DNA from: Stenotrophomonas maltophilia
Lineage (GTDB): Bacteria; Pseudomonadota; Gammaproteobacteria; Xanthomonadales; Xanthomonadaceae
Assembly: GCA_002364755.1 (NCBI GenBank)
Contig: DEZI01000027.1
Coordinates: 35,930 to 99,929 of the forward strand
Length of the DNA: 64,000 bases
Direction: 5' to 3'
Position 1 is the stretch's first letter. Every line of letters begins with the position of its first letter. This document shows, in pieces, positions 24,826 to 33,121 of the stretch. Both the position numbers and the translations under genes were made by a program. The notes under the pieces are model-generated. The model saw only the letters and a list, made by a program, of their open reading frames with translations. It had not been told where the DNA came from and did not search any database.

Positions 24826-24884
24826 CGCGTGCGACTTTCTTTCTGCTGCCCTCGTTGATGGGCGGCATTGCATGCCGTGGAAAC

Positions 24885-27020
24885 ATGAAAACGAACCCGA
24901 ATGTCGTTGCCCTGCGCTGGGCGACGCTGCCGGCGCTGTGCGCCTGCGCCCTGTACACCGCACCGGCCCGCGCCGATGCGGCAGACCCCACCACCCTGGA
25001 TACCGTGCGCGTGGTCGATACCCGCCATGGCGAACTGTCGGCCGTGCCCAGCGCGGGCTCGGCCCTAGGCCTGAGCGTGCTGCAGACGCCGGCCGCACTC
25101 ACCATCATCGACCGCGACCAGCTGGAACAGCGCGGCGACAGCAACCTCAACGATGCGATCAGCCGTGCGGGTGCGATCAGTGCGATGCCGCACCCCGGCA
25201 ATGGCCTCAGCGCGCTGTCCAGCCGCGGCTTCACCGATGGCGCATCGGTGATGCGCCTGTACGACGGCCTGCGCCAGTACGGAGGGGTAGGCGTCACCTT
25301 CCCGTTCGATACCTGGTCCATCAAGCGCATCGAAGTGCTGCGTGGCCCGGCTTCGGTCATCCATGGTGACGGTGCCATTGGCGGGGTCGTCAACATCGTG
25401 CCGAAGAAGCCGTCGCGTGGTGGCATCGAGAACGAGATCAGCGTGACCGTGGGCAGCGAGGACACCGCGCGCCTCGGCTTTGGCAGCGGTGGCGCGCTGA
25501 CGCCGGAGCTGGCCTATCGGGTGGATGTGAGCGGCAACTACAGCGGCGGCTGGGTCGACCGTGGCCGCAACAACGATGCGACGTTCTCCGGCGCGCTGCT
25601 GTGGCAGCCGCGCACCGACCTGCAGCTGACCCTGACCCATGCGCAGGGCTACCAGCAGCCGATGCGCTACTTCGGCACGCCGCTGGTGGATGGCCGCCAG
25701 CTGGACGCGCTGCGCCATCGCAACTACAACGTGGCCGACAGCGAGATCCGCTTCCGTGACCGCTGGACCCAGCTGGATGCGCTGTGGACGCCGACCGCGG
25801 ACGTCGAATGGCGCACGCGGATCTACCAGATCGACAGCCAGCGCGACTGGCGCAATGCCGAGGCCTACGTCTACAACGATGCCACCGGGTTGATCGATCG
25901 CTCGGACAACACGCAGATCACCCACAACCAGGACCAGACCGGGCTGACCTCGACGCTGCGCGTGCAGGGGCAGGTGGGCGGGCTGGCCAACAGCTTCGCG
26001 GTGGGCCTGGATGCCAACCGTGCGCACTTCAAGCACACCAACAACACCTACGCCGGCAGTTCCGGGCCGGTCGATCCGTTCCATCCGGTGCCGGGGCAGT
26101 TCGCCAGCGATGCACCGAACCTGCCGCGCTACCGCAACAGTGCCGAGCAGTACGCGTTGTTTGCCGAAGACCACCTGACGCTGAGCGAGCGCTGGTCGGT
26201 GCTGGGTGGGCTGCGCCATGACCGCGCCACCATCGACCGCACCGATCTGATCAGTGGCACGGCAGCATTCTCCAAGACCTACACCAGCACCGGCTGGCGC
26301 GCGGGCACGGTGTTCGCGCCGCGGCCGACGCTGAGCCTGTACGCGCAGTACTCGCAGGCGGCCGATCCGGTCAGTGGCCTGCTGATGATCAGCCCGGCCA
26401 ACGGTGCGTTCGACCTGGCCAAGGGCCGGCAGTTCGAGGTCGGCATGAAGCAGGCGTTCGACGGCGGCGAGTGGACGCTGGCGGCGTACCGCATCCGCAA
26501 GACCGGCCTGCTCAGCCGTGATCCACTGCAGCCCGATCGCCGCGTGCAGGTGGGCGCGCAGACCTCGCGCGGCATCGAGGCCTCGTTGAACTGGGCGTTC
26601 GCACCACAGTGGTCGCTGGATGCGAATGCCACGGTGCTGAAGGCCGAGTTCGAGGACTTCCTGGAAACCACCGGCTTGCCGGCGGTGGTGGTCTCGCGCG
26701 ATGGCAACGTGCCGCCGAACGTGGCCGAGCGGATGGCGAACGTGTGGCTGAGCTGGCAGTTCCTGCCGGACTGGACCGTGGCCGGCGGTGCGCGCTATGT
26801 GGGCAAGCGTTACGCGGACAACGCCAATGCGCTCGAACTTCCCGGCTACAGCACTACCGATCTGGCGCTGACATGGCAGGCGGCACCGCGCACGCGGCTG
26901 AGCGCGCGCCTGTTCAACGTGTTCGACAAGGCGTATTACGCGACGGCGTACTACACCAGCACGCAGTGGCTGCTGGGCGCGGATCGCCGCGTCGAGTTCA
27001 CCGTCGACCATCGCTTCTGA
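24885..27020 (+). CDS. TonB-dependent siderophore-type receptor
   Basis: A 711-aa outer-membrane receptor. Signal peptide up to PARA (about residue 28), then DTVRVVD as a TonB-box-like segment. The plug domain follows (LSVLQTPAALTIIDRDQLEQ, SSRGF, KRIEVLRGPASVIHG), then a 22-strand-type barrel ending in Phe (VEFTVDHRF). It imports an iron chelate or another metal complex using TonB energy. I chose the ATG at 24885 because the upstream extension lacks a signal peptide. The PepSY gene follows 11 nt after its stop. Confidence 0.88.
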   Translation: MKTNPNVVALRWATLPALCACALYTAPARADAADPTTLDTVRVVDTRHGELSAVPSAGSALGLSVLQTPAALTIIDRDQLEQRGDSNLNDAISRAGAISAMPHPGNGLSALSSRGFTDGASVMRLYDGLRQYGGVGVTFPFDTWSIKRIEVLRGPASVIHGDGAIGGVVNIVPKKPSRGGIENEISVTVGSEDTARLGFGSGGALTPELAYRVDVSGNYSGGWVDRGRNNDATFSGALLWQPRTDLQLTLTHAQGYQQPMRYFGTPLVDGRQLDALRHRNYNVADSEIRFRDRWTQLDALWTPTADVEWRTRIYQIDSQRDWRNAEAYVYNDATGLIDRSDNTQITHNQDQTGLTSTLRVQGQVGGLANSFAVGLDANRAHFKHTNNTYAGSSGPVDPFHPVPGQFASDAPNLPRYRNSAEQYALFAEDHLTLSERWSVLGGLRHDRATIDRTDLISGTAAFSKTYTSTGWRAGTVFAPRPTLSLYAQYSQAADPVSGLLMISPANGAFDLAKGRQFEVGMKQAFDGGEWTLAAYRIRKTGLLSRDPLQPDRRVQVGAQTSRGIEASLNWAFAPQWSLDANATVLKAEFEDFLETTGLPAVVVSRDGNVPPNVAERMANVWLSWQFLPDWTVAGGARYVGKRYADNANALELPGYSTTDLALTWQAAPRTRLSARLFNVFDKAYYATAYYTSTQWLLGADRRVEFTVDHRF

Positions 27021-27031
27021 GGGCGTCGCTG

Positions 27032-28537
27032 ATGTCGCTGCGATCTACCGCCAAGCGCTGGACCTACCTGCTGCATCGATGGCTGGGCATCGGTGGCTGC
27101 CTGCTGATGCTGCTGTGGTTCGTCAGCGGCATGGTGATGCTGTTCATCGGTTACCCGAAGTTGACCCCGGGCGAGCGGCTGGCCGCGTTGCCGGTGCTTG
27201 ACGGCACACGCGCTCCGCGGGGCCTGCCGGTGCTGCCCGACGCCGTGCAGGCCGAACCGGAAAGCCTGGCGTTGACCACGCTGCGCGGTGAACCGGCCTA
27301 CGTGGTGCGCAGCGGTGCCAACGTTGGCGCGTGGTCGGCAGGCACCGGCCATGCCCTGCTGCCGGTGTCTGCACAGCGCGCGGAGCTGTCGGCGGCGGCG
27401 TTTGCTGGCGGCCCGGCGGTCCCCAGTGCGGTGCGCGTGGACGAGGATCGCTGGACGCACTCACGTGGGCTGGACGCGCATCGGCCGTTGTACAAGGTGG
27501 AAGTGGGCGGCCACCAGCCGGGCAGCCTGTACGTTTCCTCGCATACGGGAGAGGTGGTGCTGGATGCGCCCTACCACCAGCAGCGCTGGAACTACGTCGG
27601 CGCGTGGCTGCATTGGCTGTATTTCCTGCGCATGCAGTCGGTGGACCCGGTGTGGACGTGGGTGGTGATCGTTCTGTCCGCGCTGTGCACGGTGGCGGCC
27701 ATCAGCGGCATCGTGGTGGGTGTATGGCGTTGGCGTTTCCGTGGCAGCTACCGCTCGGGTGCGAAGACGCCCTACGTGGAGCCGTGGATGCGCTGGCACC
27801 ATCTGGTCGGCCTGATGGCCTGCGCCTTCGTGTTCACCTGGATCTTCAGCGGGCTGATGTCGATGAACCCGCTGCAGGTGTTCAGCACTACCGCAGGTGC
27901 CGTGGACGCGGCGCGCTATCGCGGAGCGCCGGTGGCGCTGGATGGCGCCGTGGCGCAGCCGCAGGCCTTGCTCGCGGCAGCGTCGAAGGAACGCTTCGCG
28001 CCGGTGGAAATCCAATGGCGGCGTATCGGCGGCGAACTGTTCGCGGTACTGCTGGACGGTCGGGGCGGTACGCGCATCGTTTCGCAGGCAGAGGGGCAGC
28101 TGCACGTCGCCCAGGCCCTGCCGACCACGTGGCTGCAGCAGCACGCGCAGGCGATGGGGTCGGCACCGCTGCGTGCGTTCGCGATCCTGCGCACGCCCGA
28201 TGCGTACTTCTACTCGCGTGCGCCGGAGGCGATGAACGGTGCGGCCGTGCGGCGTTTCCCGGTGGCGGTGGCCGATTTCGGCGATGCGCACGCCACGCGT
28301 GTGTACTTCGATCTGGCGACCGGCGATCCGCTGCTGACCCTGGGCCATCGCGAACGGGTCGGCCGTTGGCTGTTCTACTTCCTGCACAGCTGGGACCTGC
28401 CGGGCATGCTGCGGCAGGAAAACACGCGGCTGGGCGTGCTGCTGCTGTTGAGCGTGGCGGGTGCGGGCCTGTGCGCCACCGGTGTGGTGATCGGCTACCG
28501 TCGCCTGCGGATGAAGTTCCGGCGCCGTCGGCACTGA
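27032..28537 (+). CDS. PepSY-associated membrane protein
   Basis: A 501-aa inner-membrane protein of the PepSY-TM family. An N-terminal helix near LLHRWLGIGGCLLMLLWFVS carries the family H-R-W-L-G, helices lie near residues 210-240 and 265-285, and the last near residue 480. Extracytoplasmic PepSY-like domains lie between (LYVSSHTGEVV, VYFDLATGDPLL). The family often accompanies siderophore receptors and in some cases reduces the imported ferric complex. Tight spacing to the receptor gene suggests one operon. Confidence 0.82.
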   Translation: MSLRSTAKRWTYLLHRWLGIGGCLLMLLWFVSGMVMLFIGYPKLTPGERLAALPVLDGTRAPRGLPVLPDAVQAEPESLALTTLRGEPAYVVRSGANVGAWSAGTGHALLPVSAQRAELSAAAFAGGPAVPSAVRVDEDRWTHSRGLDAHRPLYKVEVGGHQPGSLYVSSHTGEVVLDAPYHQQRWNYVGAWLHWLYFLRMQSVDPVWTWVVIVLSALCTVAAISGIVVGVWRWRFRGSYRSGAKTPYVEPWMRWHHLVGLMACAFVFTWIFSGLMSMNPLQVFSTTAGAVDAARYRGAPVALDGAVAQPQALLAAASKERFAPVEIQWRRIGGELFAVLLDGRGGTRIVSQAEGQLHVAQALPTTWLQQHAQAMGSAPLRAFAILRTPDAYFYSRAPEAMNGAAVRRFPVAVADFGDAHATRVYFDLATGDPLLTLGHRERVGRWLFYFLHSWDLPGMLRQENTRLGVLLLLSVAGAGLCATGVVIGYRRLRMKFRRRRH

Positions 28538-28644
28538 TGTTGGCCGCGCTTTGTACACAGCGCGGCTGGACTGCCGGTGAATCCCGCGGCACGCCCGCTT
28601 ACGGAAGACCCCGTTTGCCCGGCATCATGTCGAGCAACCGTGAC

Positions 28645-29304
28645 ATGGAAATCCAGATGTCCCCCAGCATCCACCGCGCGCTGCGCATCACCGGCGACCA
28701 GTACGCCGGCCAGAAAGTCGTCGACCAGCAGTTCCACGAGTGCGACTTTTCAGGCGCCGACCTGACCGCCACCGAGTTCGTGAACTGCAGTTTCTACGAC
28801 GCCGAAAGCCGCGCCGGCTGCCGCTTCAATGGCGCCACGCTGAAGGAAGCCAGCTTCCGCAGTTGTGACATCAGCATGTGCCACTTCAACTTCATCAAGG
28901 CGCTGGGCCTGGAAATCAGCGAGTGTCGCGCGCAGGGCGCGGATTTCAGCAACGCCAGTTTCATGAACCAGATCACCACGCGCACCTGGTTCTGCAGTGG
29001 CTTCATCAAGAAATCGAACCTGCGTTACGCCAACTTCTCGCGGGTGACGCTGGAGAAGTGCGAGCTGTGGGAGAACCGCTGGGACGGTGCCAACCTCAGC
29101 GGCGCCAGTTTCGCCGGTTCGGATCTGTCGGCCGGGCAGTTCGAGGGCATCGACTGGAGCAGTGCCAACTTCACCGATTGCGACCTGACCGGCTCGGAGC
29201 TGGGCGACCTCGACCTGCGCGTGGTCAACCTGCGTGGTGCCCGCGTGGATGTGCAGCAGACGGCGGTGTTGATGCAGCGCATCGGCATCACCGTGGTGCC
29301 GTAG
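28645..29304 (+). CDS. Smqnr: Smqnr pentapeptide-repeat protein
   Basis: A 219-aa pentapeptide-repeat protein matching the chromosomal Qnr of S. maltophilia (MEIQMSPSIHRALRITGDQY start). Repeats of the A(D/N)LxX type run almost end to end (CDFSGADLTATEF, GANLSGASFAGSDLS) and should form a right-handed square helix that mimics DNA. Qnr proteins bind gyrase and topoisomerase IV and lower quinolone susceptibility modestly. The ATG at 28645 gives the recognised 219-aa form; upstream in-frame starts (28627 or far earlier) are not used. No DeoR-type regulator is adjacent. Confidence 0.92.
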   Translation: MEIQMSPSIHRALRITGDQYAGQKVVDQQFHECDFSGADLTATEFVNCSFYDAESRAGCRFNGATLKEASFRSCDISMCHFNFIKALGLEISECRAQGADFSNASFMNQITTRTWFCSGFIKKSNLRYANFSRVTLEKCELWENRWDGANLSGASFAGSDLSAGQFEGIDWSSANFTDCDLTGSELGDLDLRVVNLRGARVDVQQTAVLMQRIGITVVP

Positions 29305-29307
29305 GCG

Positions 29308-29982
29308 CTAACCGGCGTATGCCACCCATCCCTTGAAACTGAAGCCGGCGTAGAACAGCTCCACGCTCTCGAAGCCAACCTGCTGCAGCAGCGCCACTTC
29401 CTGTTCGGGCGACTGCAGCGGCAACCGCTCGATCATGACCTCGATGGTGCGCCGGGCATCGGCGTGGGCCACGCCGGAAGCCTCGGCAAAGGCAACGTAG
29501 CGCTGCAGCCAGCGTCGCTTGCCCGCATCGTCGGCCGGTACGCTGTGGTGGGCCACCACCAGCGGTGCACCCGGGCGTAATCGACGGTGCAGCTCGCGCA
29601 GCGTGTGCAGGCGCTGGCTGGCATCGAGGAAGTGCAGGGTCAGCAGGCAGCTGGCACCGTCAAACCGAACGTCCGGCGCATCGTCGATGTAGCCTTCCAG
29701 CAGCTCCACCTGTGCCATCAGCGGCCCCAGCGTCTGCTCCGCAAGCGCCAGCATTGGTGCGGCCGGATCCACGCCCAGCAGGCGCCACCCCGGGTGCGCT
29801 TCCGCGAAGGCCTTGAGTTCCAGCCCGCCACCGGCGCCGGGCACCAGTACCTGACCATCCTCGCGTACGCGCTCGGCCAGCAGCAGCTGGCTCATCTGCT
29901 GCAGGGCGGTAAAGCCCGGCACCTGCCGCAGCGGGCCCTCGGCGTAGCGGGCGACGGCCTGCGGATCTTCGAAGGTCGACAT
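29308..29982 (-). CDS. Class I SAM-dependent methyltransferase
   Basis: A 224-aa Rossmann-fold methyltransferase. Motif I is VLVPGAGGGLELKAFAE (G-x-G-x-G type) near residue 45 and the acidic loop is LLGVDPAAPMLALAEQ. The LLTLHFLD and RRLRPGAPLVVAHHS segments complete the core. The start is taken at MSTFEDP (29982). It converges with Smqnr, with only 3 nt between the stops. Substrate unknown. Confidence 0.8.
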   Translation of the reverse strand: MSTFEDPQAVARYAEGPLRQVPGFTALQQMSQLLLAERVREDGQVLVPGAGGGLELKAFAEAHPGWRLLGVDPAAPMLALAEQTLGPLMAQVELLEGYIDDAPDVRFDGASCLLTLHFLDASQRLHTLRELHRRLRPGAPLVVAHHSVPADDAGKRRWLQRYVAFAEASGVAHADARRTIEVMIERLPLQSPEQEVALLQQVGFESVELFYAGFSFKGWVAYAG

Positions 29983-30039
29983 GGCGTGCGTCCTGCGGCA
30001 GGGCTGACATTCCACTGTACCGCGCTCGTCAAGCGCGCC

Positions 30040-31419
30040 TCAGCGCAGCGCCCGCGCCAGCACCTGCCAGATACGCGGGTTCTGGCACTGCGACACGTTG
30101 AAGCGCACATAGTCGGCCACGCGCTGCGATTGGCTGAAGGCATTGCCCGGCGCCACCACCATGCCTTCGCGCAGGCAGTGCCGGGCCAGAGCGGCGGCGT
30201 CGCGGCCATCGGGCAGCTGGCACCACAGGAACAAGCCCGCTTCAGGCACCAGCCACGGCGTGATGCCCAGGCGCTGCACCTGCCGCAGAGTGTGCTTGCG
30301 CGCATCGGCCAGGCGCGCGCGGATGGCCTGCATGTGCCGGCGGTAGCCGCTGTCGGTCAGCGCGATCTGCATGAGGTGCGCGGCCAGGTGGCCGCCGCCG
30401 AAGCTGGTGGCCAGCTTCAGGTCGACCAGCGCGTCAATCCAGTCCGCGCGCGCAGCGATGTAGCCACAGCGCGACGCGGCCGAGACGGTCTTGGAGAAAC
30501 TGCCCACGTGGATCACCCGTGACAGCCCATCCAGTGCGGCCAGTCGCGGGGCAGGGCGCAGTTCGAAGTCGGCGAAGATGTCGTCCTCGACGATGGTCAG
30601 CCCGCTGCGTTCGGCCAGGCCCAGCAGCCGGTGTGCGATGGCTGCCGACAGCACCGCGCCGGTCGGGTTGTGCAGGCCGGAGTTGGTGATGTACAGCCGC
30701 GGCGCGTACGCCTGCAGGGCCGCCGCGAACGCGTCCAGATCCGGCCCGCTATGCGTGTACGGCACGCCGATGGCCTGCACCTGGTGCGCCTTCAGCAGCG
30801 CGTGGTAGTTGAAGTAGCTGGGGTCGTCGACCAGCACGCTGTCGCCCGGCTTCAGCAGCAGGCGGCAGACCAGGTCCACCGCATGCGTGCCCGATTCGGT
30901 CAGCAGCACCTGGTCCAGCGGCACCTCGATGCCGAGGCCGGCCGCGCGCCGCTGCAGCGACTGGCGCAGCGACGGCAGCCCGAGCGGGCTGGCGTAGTCG
31001 GTGAGTGCTGAAGGCTCGGCACGCGCCATCCGACGCAGGCCGCGGCGCAGGCCGTCCTGGTACAGCCACTCGCTGGGCATCCAGCCGCAGCCGGGCCTGA
31101 GGTGTTCGGCCGGCGTTTCCAGCGATTGCCGCGAGACCCACAGCGGATCCACCGCGCGATCCTGGCGTGGCTCGATCGCCGCCAGGGCCAGCGGCGGCAG
31201 CGGCCCGGCCACGTAGAACCCCGAGCCGGCGCGCGCGGCGATCACCCCTTCGGCCGCCAACCGCTCGTAGGCCTCGACCACGGTGGACACCGAAACGCCC
31301 ATGGTCGCCGCCTGTGCGCGCACCGATGGCAGGCGAGCGCCGGGGCCATCCTGGCGTGCCGCGATACGTGTGCGCACGGCGTGGATGACGCTGTCGATAC
31401 GGCTGGGGAATCGGGACAT
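30040..31419 (-). CDS. MocR/PdxR-type GntR regulator with aminotransferase domain
   Basis: A 459-aa fusion. Residues 1-75 form a GntR winged helix (ARLPSVRAQAATMGVSVSTV). The rest is a fold-type I aminotransferase domain with HNPTGAVL, EDDIFADF and the PLP lysine in VGSFSKTVSAASRCGY. MocR proteins use PLP as ligand or cofactor to control nearby genes. The start at 31419 is at the GntR N-terminus. It diverges from an EamA exporter with an operator-like dyad between them. Confidence 0.88.
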   Translation of the reverse strand: MSRFPSRIDSVIHAVRTRIAARQDGPGARLPSVRAQAATMGVSVSTVVEAYERLAAEGVIAARAGSGFYVAGPLPPLALAAIEPRQDRAVDPLWVSRQSLETPAEHLRPGCGWMPSEWLYQDGLRRGLRRMARAEPSALTDYASPLGLPSLRQSLQRRAAGLGIEVPLDQVLLTESGTHAVDLVCRLLLKPGDSVLVDDPSYFNYHALLKAHQVQAIGVPYTHSGPDLDAFAAALQAYAPRLYITNSGLHNPTGAVLSAAIAHRLLGLAERSGLTIVEDDIFADFELRPAPRLAALDGLSRVIHVGSFSKTVSAASRCGYIAARADWIDALVDLKLATSFGGGHLAAHLMQIALTDSGYRRHMQAIRARLADARKHTLRQVQRLGITPWLVPEAGLFLWCQLPDGRDAAALARHCLREGMVVAPGNAFSQSQRVADYVRFNVSQCQNPRIWQVLARALR

Positions 31420-31445
31420 GGGCGGCGACTGTGTGGGAAGTGTGA

Positions 31446-31473
31446 CCAGTACAGTTACTTGCGACTGTACTGG
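31446..31473. promoter_or_regulatory. Operator-like dyad between mocR and the EamA gene
   Basis: CCAGTACAGT (31446-31455) and ACTGTACTGG (31464-31473) are perfect 10-bp inverted repeats with an 8-nt spacer, in the 106-nt divergent gap. It is the natural candidate binding site for the MocR-type protein encoded at its left, and could control both genes. Confidence 0.65.
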
Positions 31474-31525
31474 ATTGTAGCTGGGTGCAGGCGCGCGGCA
31501 ATGGCCCAATGGCTGCCCGGGCCGG

Positions 31526-32416
31526 ATGTGGCCCCTGGCAACGGATATCAGCGTGGAACGGTCGGCACGTGGGTGGATCAACGGCTTCATCGGTGTGGTG
31601 ATCTTTGCCGGCTCGCTGCCGGCCACGCGCCTGGCCGTGCTGGAACTGGATGCCGGCTTCGTCACCGCCGCGCGCGCCAGCATCGCCGCCGTGCTCGGCC
31701 TGGTCCTGCTGCTGGCCCTGCGGCAGCCACGTCCGGCGCGCGCGGACTTGCCCGGCCTGGCGATGGTCAGCTTGGGCGTGGTAGTGGGTTTTCCGCTGCT
31801 GACCGCGCTGGCGCTGCGCCACGCTTCGTCGGCCCACACCATCGTCTTCGTCGGCCTGCTGCCGCTCAGTACCGCGCTGTTCGGCGTGCTGCGCGGCGGT
31901 GAGCGGCCACGCCCGGCGTTCTGGCTGTTCTCGCTGCTGGGCAGTGCCTGCGTGGTCGGCTACGCGGCACGCAACGGCATCGAGGCCTCGCTGCAGGCCG
32001 ATCTGCTGATGCTGGCGGCCATCGTGGTCTGCGGGCTCGGCTATGCCGAGGGCGGGCGCCTGGCCCGGCACCTGGGCGGCTGGCAGGTGATCAGCTGGGC
32101 ACTGCTGCTGGCCCTGCCGGTGATGCTGCCGCTGATGGTGGTGATGCGCCCGGCGTCGCTGGGGACCATCGGCGCGCCGGCCTGGTGGGCGCTGGGCTAC
32201 GTGGCGGTATTCAGCATGCTGGTCGGATTCCTGTTCTGGTACCGCGGGCTGGCTCAGGGCGGCATCGCCGCCGTGGGCCAGCTGCAGCTGCTGCAGCCGT
32301 TCTTCGGCCTGGCGCTGGCGGCGCTGCTGCTGCATGAAAGGGTCAGCGCCGGCATGCTGCTGGTGACCCTGGCGGCGGTGGCCTGCGTGGCGGGAGCGCG
32401 CCGCTTCAGTCGATGA
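31526..32416 (+). CDS. EamA/DMT family transporter
   Basis: A 296-aa protein with about ten hydrophobic helices and two repeated EamA halves (GFIGVVIFAGSLPATRLAV in the first, AVFSMLVGFLFWYRGLAQGG in the second). DMT-family members usually export amino acids or small metabolites across the inner membrane. ATG 31526 is used, but GTG 31553 (VERSARGWINGF) gives a more typical N-terminus. Pairing with a divergent MocR regulator suggests an amino-acid or vitamin-B6-related substrate; this is inference. Confidence 0.8.
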   Translation: MWPLATDISVERSARGWINGFIGVVIFAGSLPATRLAVLELDAGFVTAARASIAAVLGLVLLLALRQPRPARADLPGLAMVSLGVVVGFPLLTALALRHASSAHTIVFVGLLPLSTALFGVLRGGERPRPAFWLFSLLGSACVVGYAARNGIEASLQADLLMLAAIVVCGLGYAEGGRLARHLGGWQVISWALLLALPVMLPLMVVMRPASLGTIGAPAWWALGYVAVFSMLVGFLFWYRGLAQGGIAAVGQLQLLQPFFGLALAALLLHERVSAGMLLVTLAAVACVAGARRFSR

Positions 32417-32518
32417 CCGCGGCGGTCCTTTGGCACGCTGTGTGTCGGCCTGCGATGTCGCGTTTGGCCCGGCATGGGCAATAATGCGATCTCTACCAGG
32501 GCATGGATCGCGATGTAG

Positions 32519-33121
32519 ATGACGGGTTCCGGATCGCCTGCCGACGATGGCGTCACCACGCTGCTGAAGCGCTGGAGCACGGGCAACGATCTGTCCGCGC
32601 GCGATCGCCTGCTGCAGATGCTGTACGCACAGCTGCGTGGCATGGCCGCGGTGCGGCTGAGCGGTGATTCGCCCGGTCTGCTGCAGCCGACCATGCTGGT
32701 GAACGAAGCGCTGATGCGCATGCTCGACCCCGGCACGGCCTACAACGATCGTGTGCACTTCCTGGCCTTGGCGGCGCTGAAGATGCGCAGCGTCATGGTC
32801 GACCACGCACGTGCGATGGGTGCGGCCAAGCGAGGCGGCGACCAGCAGCATCTCACTCTCGAACACGCGGACCGCGAAGGCGTGGACGACCAGGATGCCG
32901 TGGACGTGCTGGCCTTGGATGCGGCACTGCTGGCCTTGGCCGATGTCGATGCACGCGCCAGTTCCACGGTCGAGTGGATGTACTTCGGCGGCATGCGCCG
33001 TGAGGAAATCGCCGCGGCGCAGGGTGTCTCGGTGCCGACCGTCGATCGCGACCTGCGCTTCGCCAAGGCCTGGCTCAAGCGCCATCTGGGTGGCATGCCT
33101 TCACGGGATGACGGTGCATGA
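32519..33121 (+). CDS. ECF-type RNA polymerase sigma factor
   Basis: A 200-aa sigma-70 family protein of the ECF type (region 2: LYAQLRGMAAVRL, LLQPTMLVNEALMRML; region 4: GGMRREEIAAAQGVSVPTVDRDLRFAKAWL). It resembles the Xanthomonas-type ECF factors linked to Ser/Thr kinases. The stop overlaps the kinase start by 4 nt (ATGA), so the two are a coupled pair. There is no anti-sigma gene; control by kinase phosphorylation is likely. Confidence 0.85.
   Translation: MTGSGSPADDGVTTLLKRWSTGNDLSARDRLLQMLYAQLRGMAAVRLSGDSPGLLQPTMLVNEALMRMLDPGTAYNDRVHFLALAALKMRSVMVDHARAMGAAKRGGDQQHLTLEHADREGVDDQDAVDVLALDAALLALADVDARASSTVEWMYFGGMRREEIAAAQGVSVPTVDRDLRFAKAWLKRHLGGMPSRDDGA

Noticed and set aside
27331..28644. 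Upstream extension of Smqnr through the PepSY gene
   Set aside because: The extension is an out-of-frame shadow of the PepSY gene; the known protein is 219 aa.
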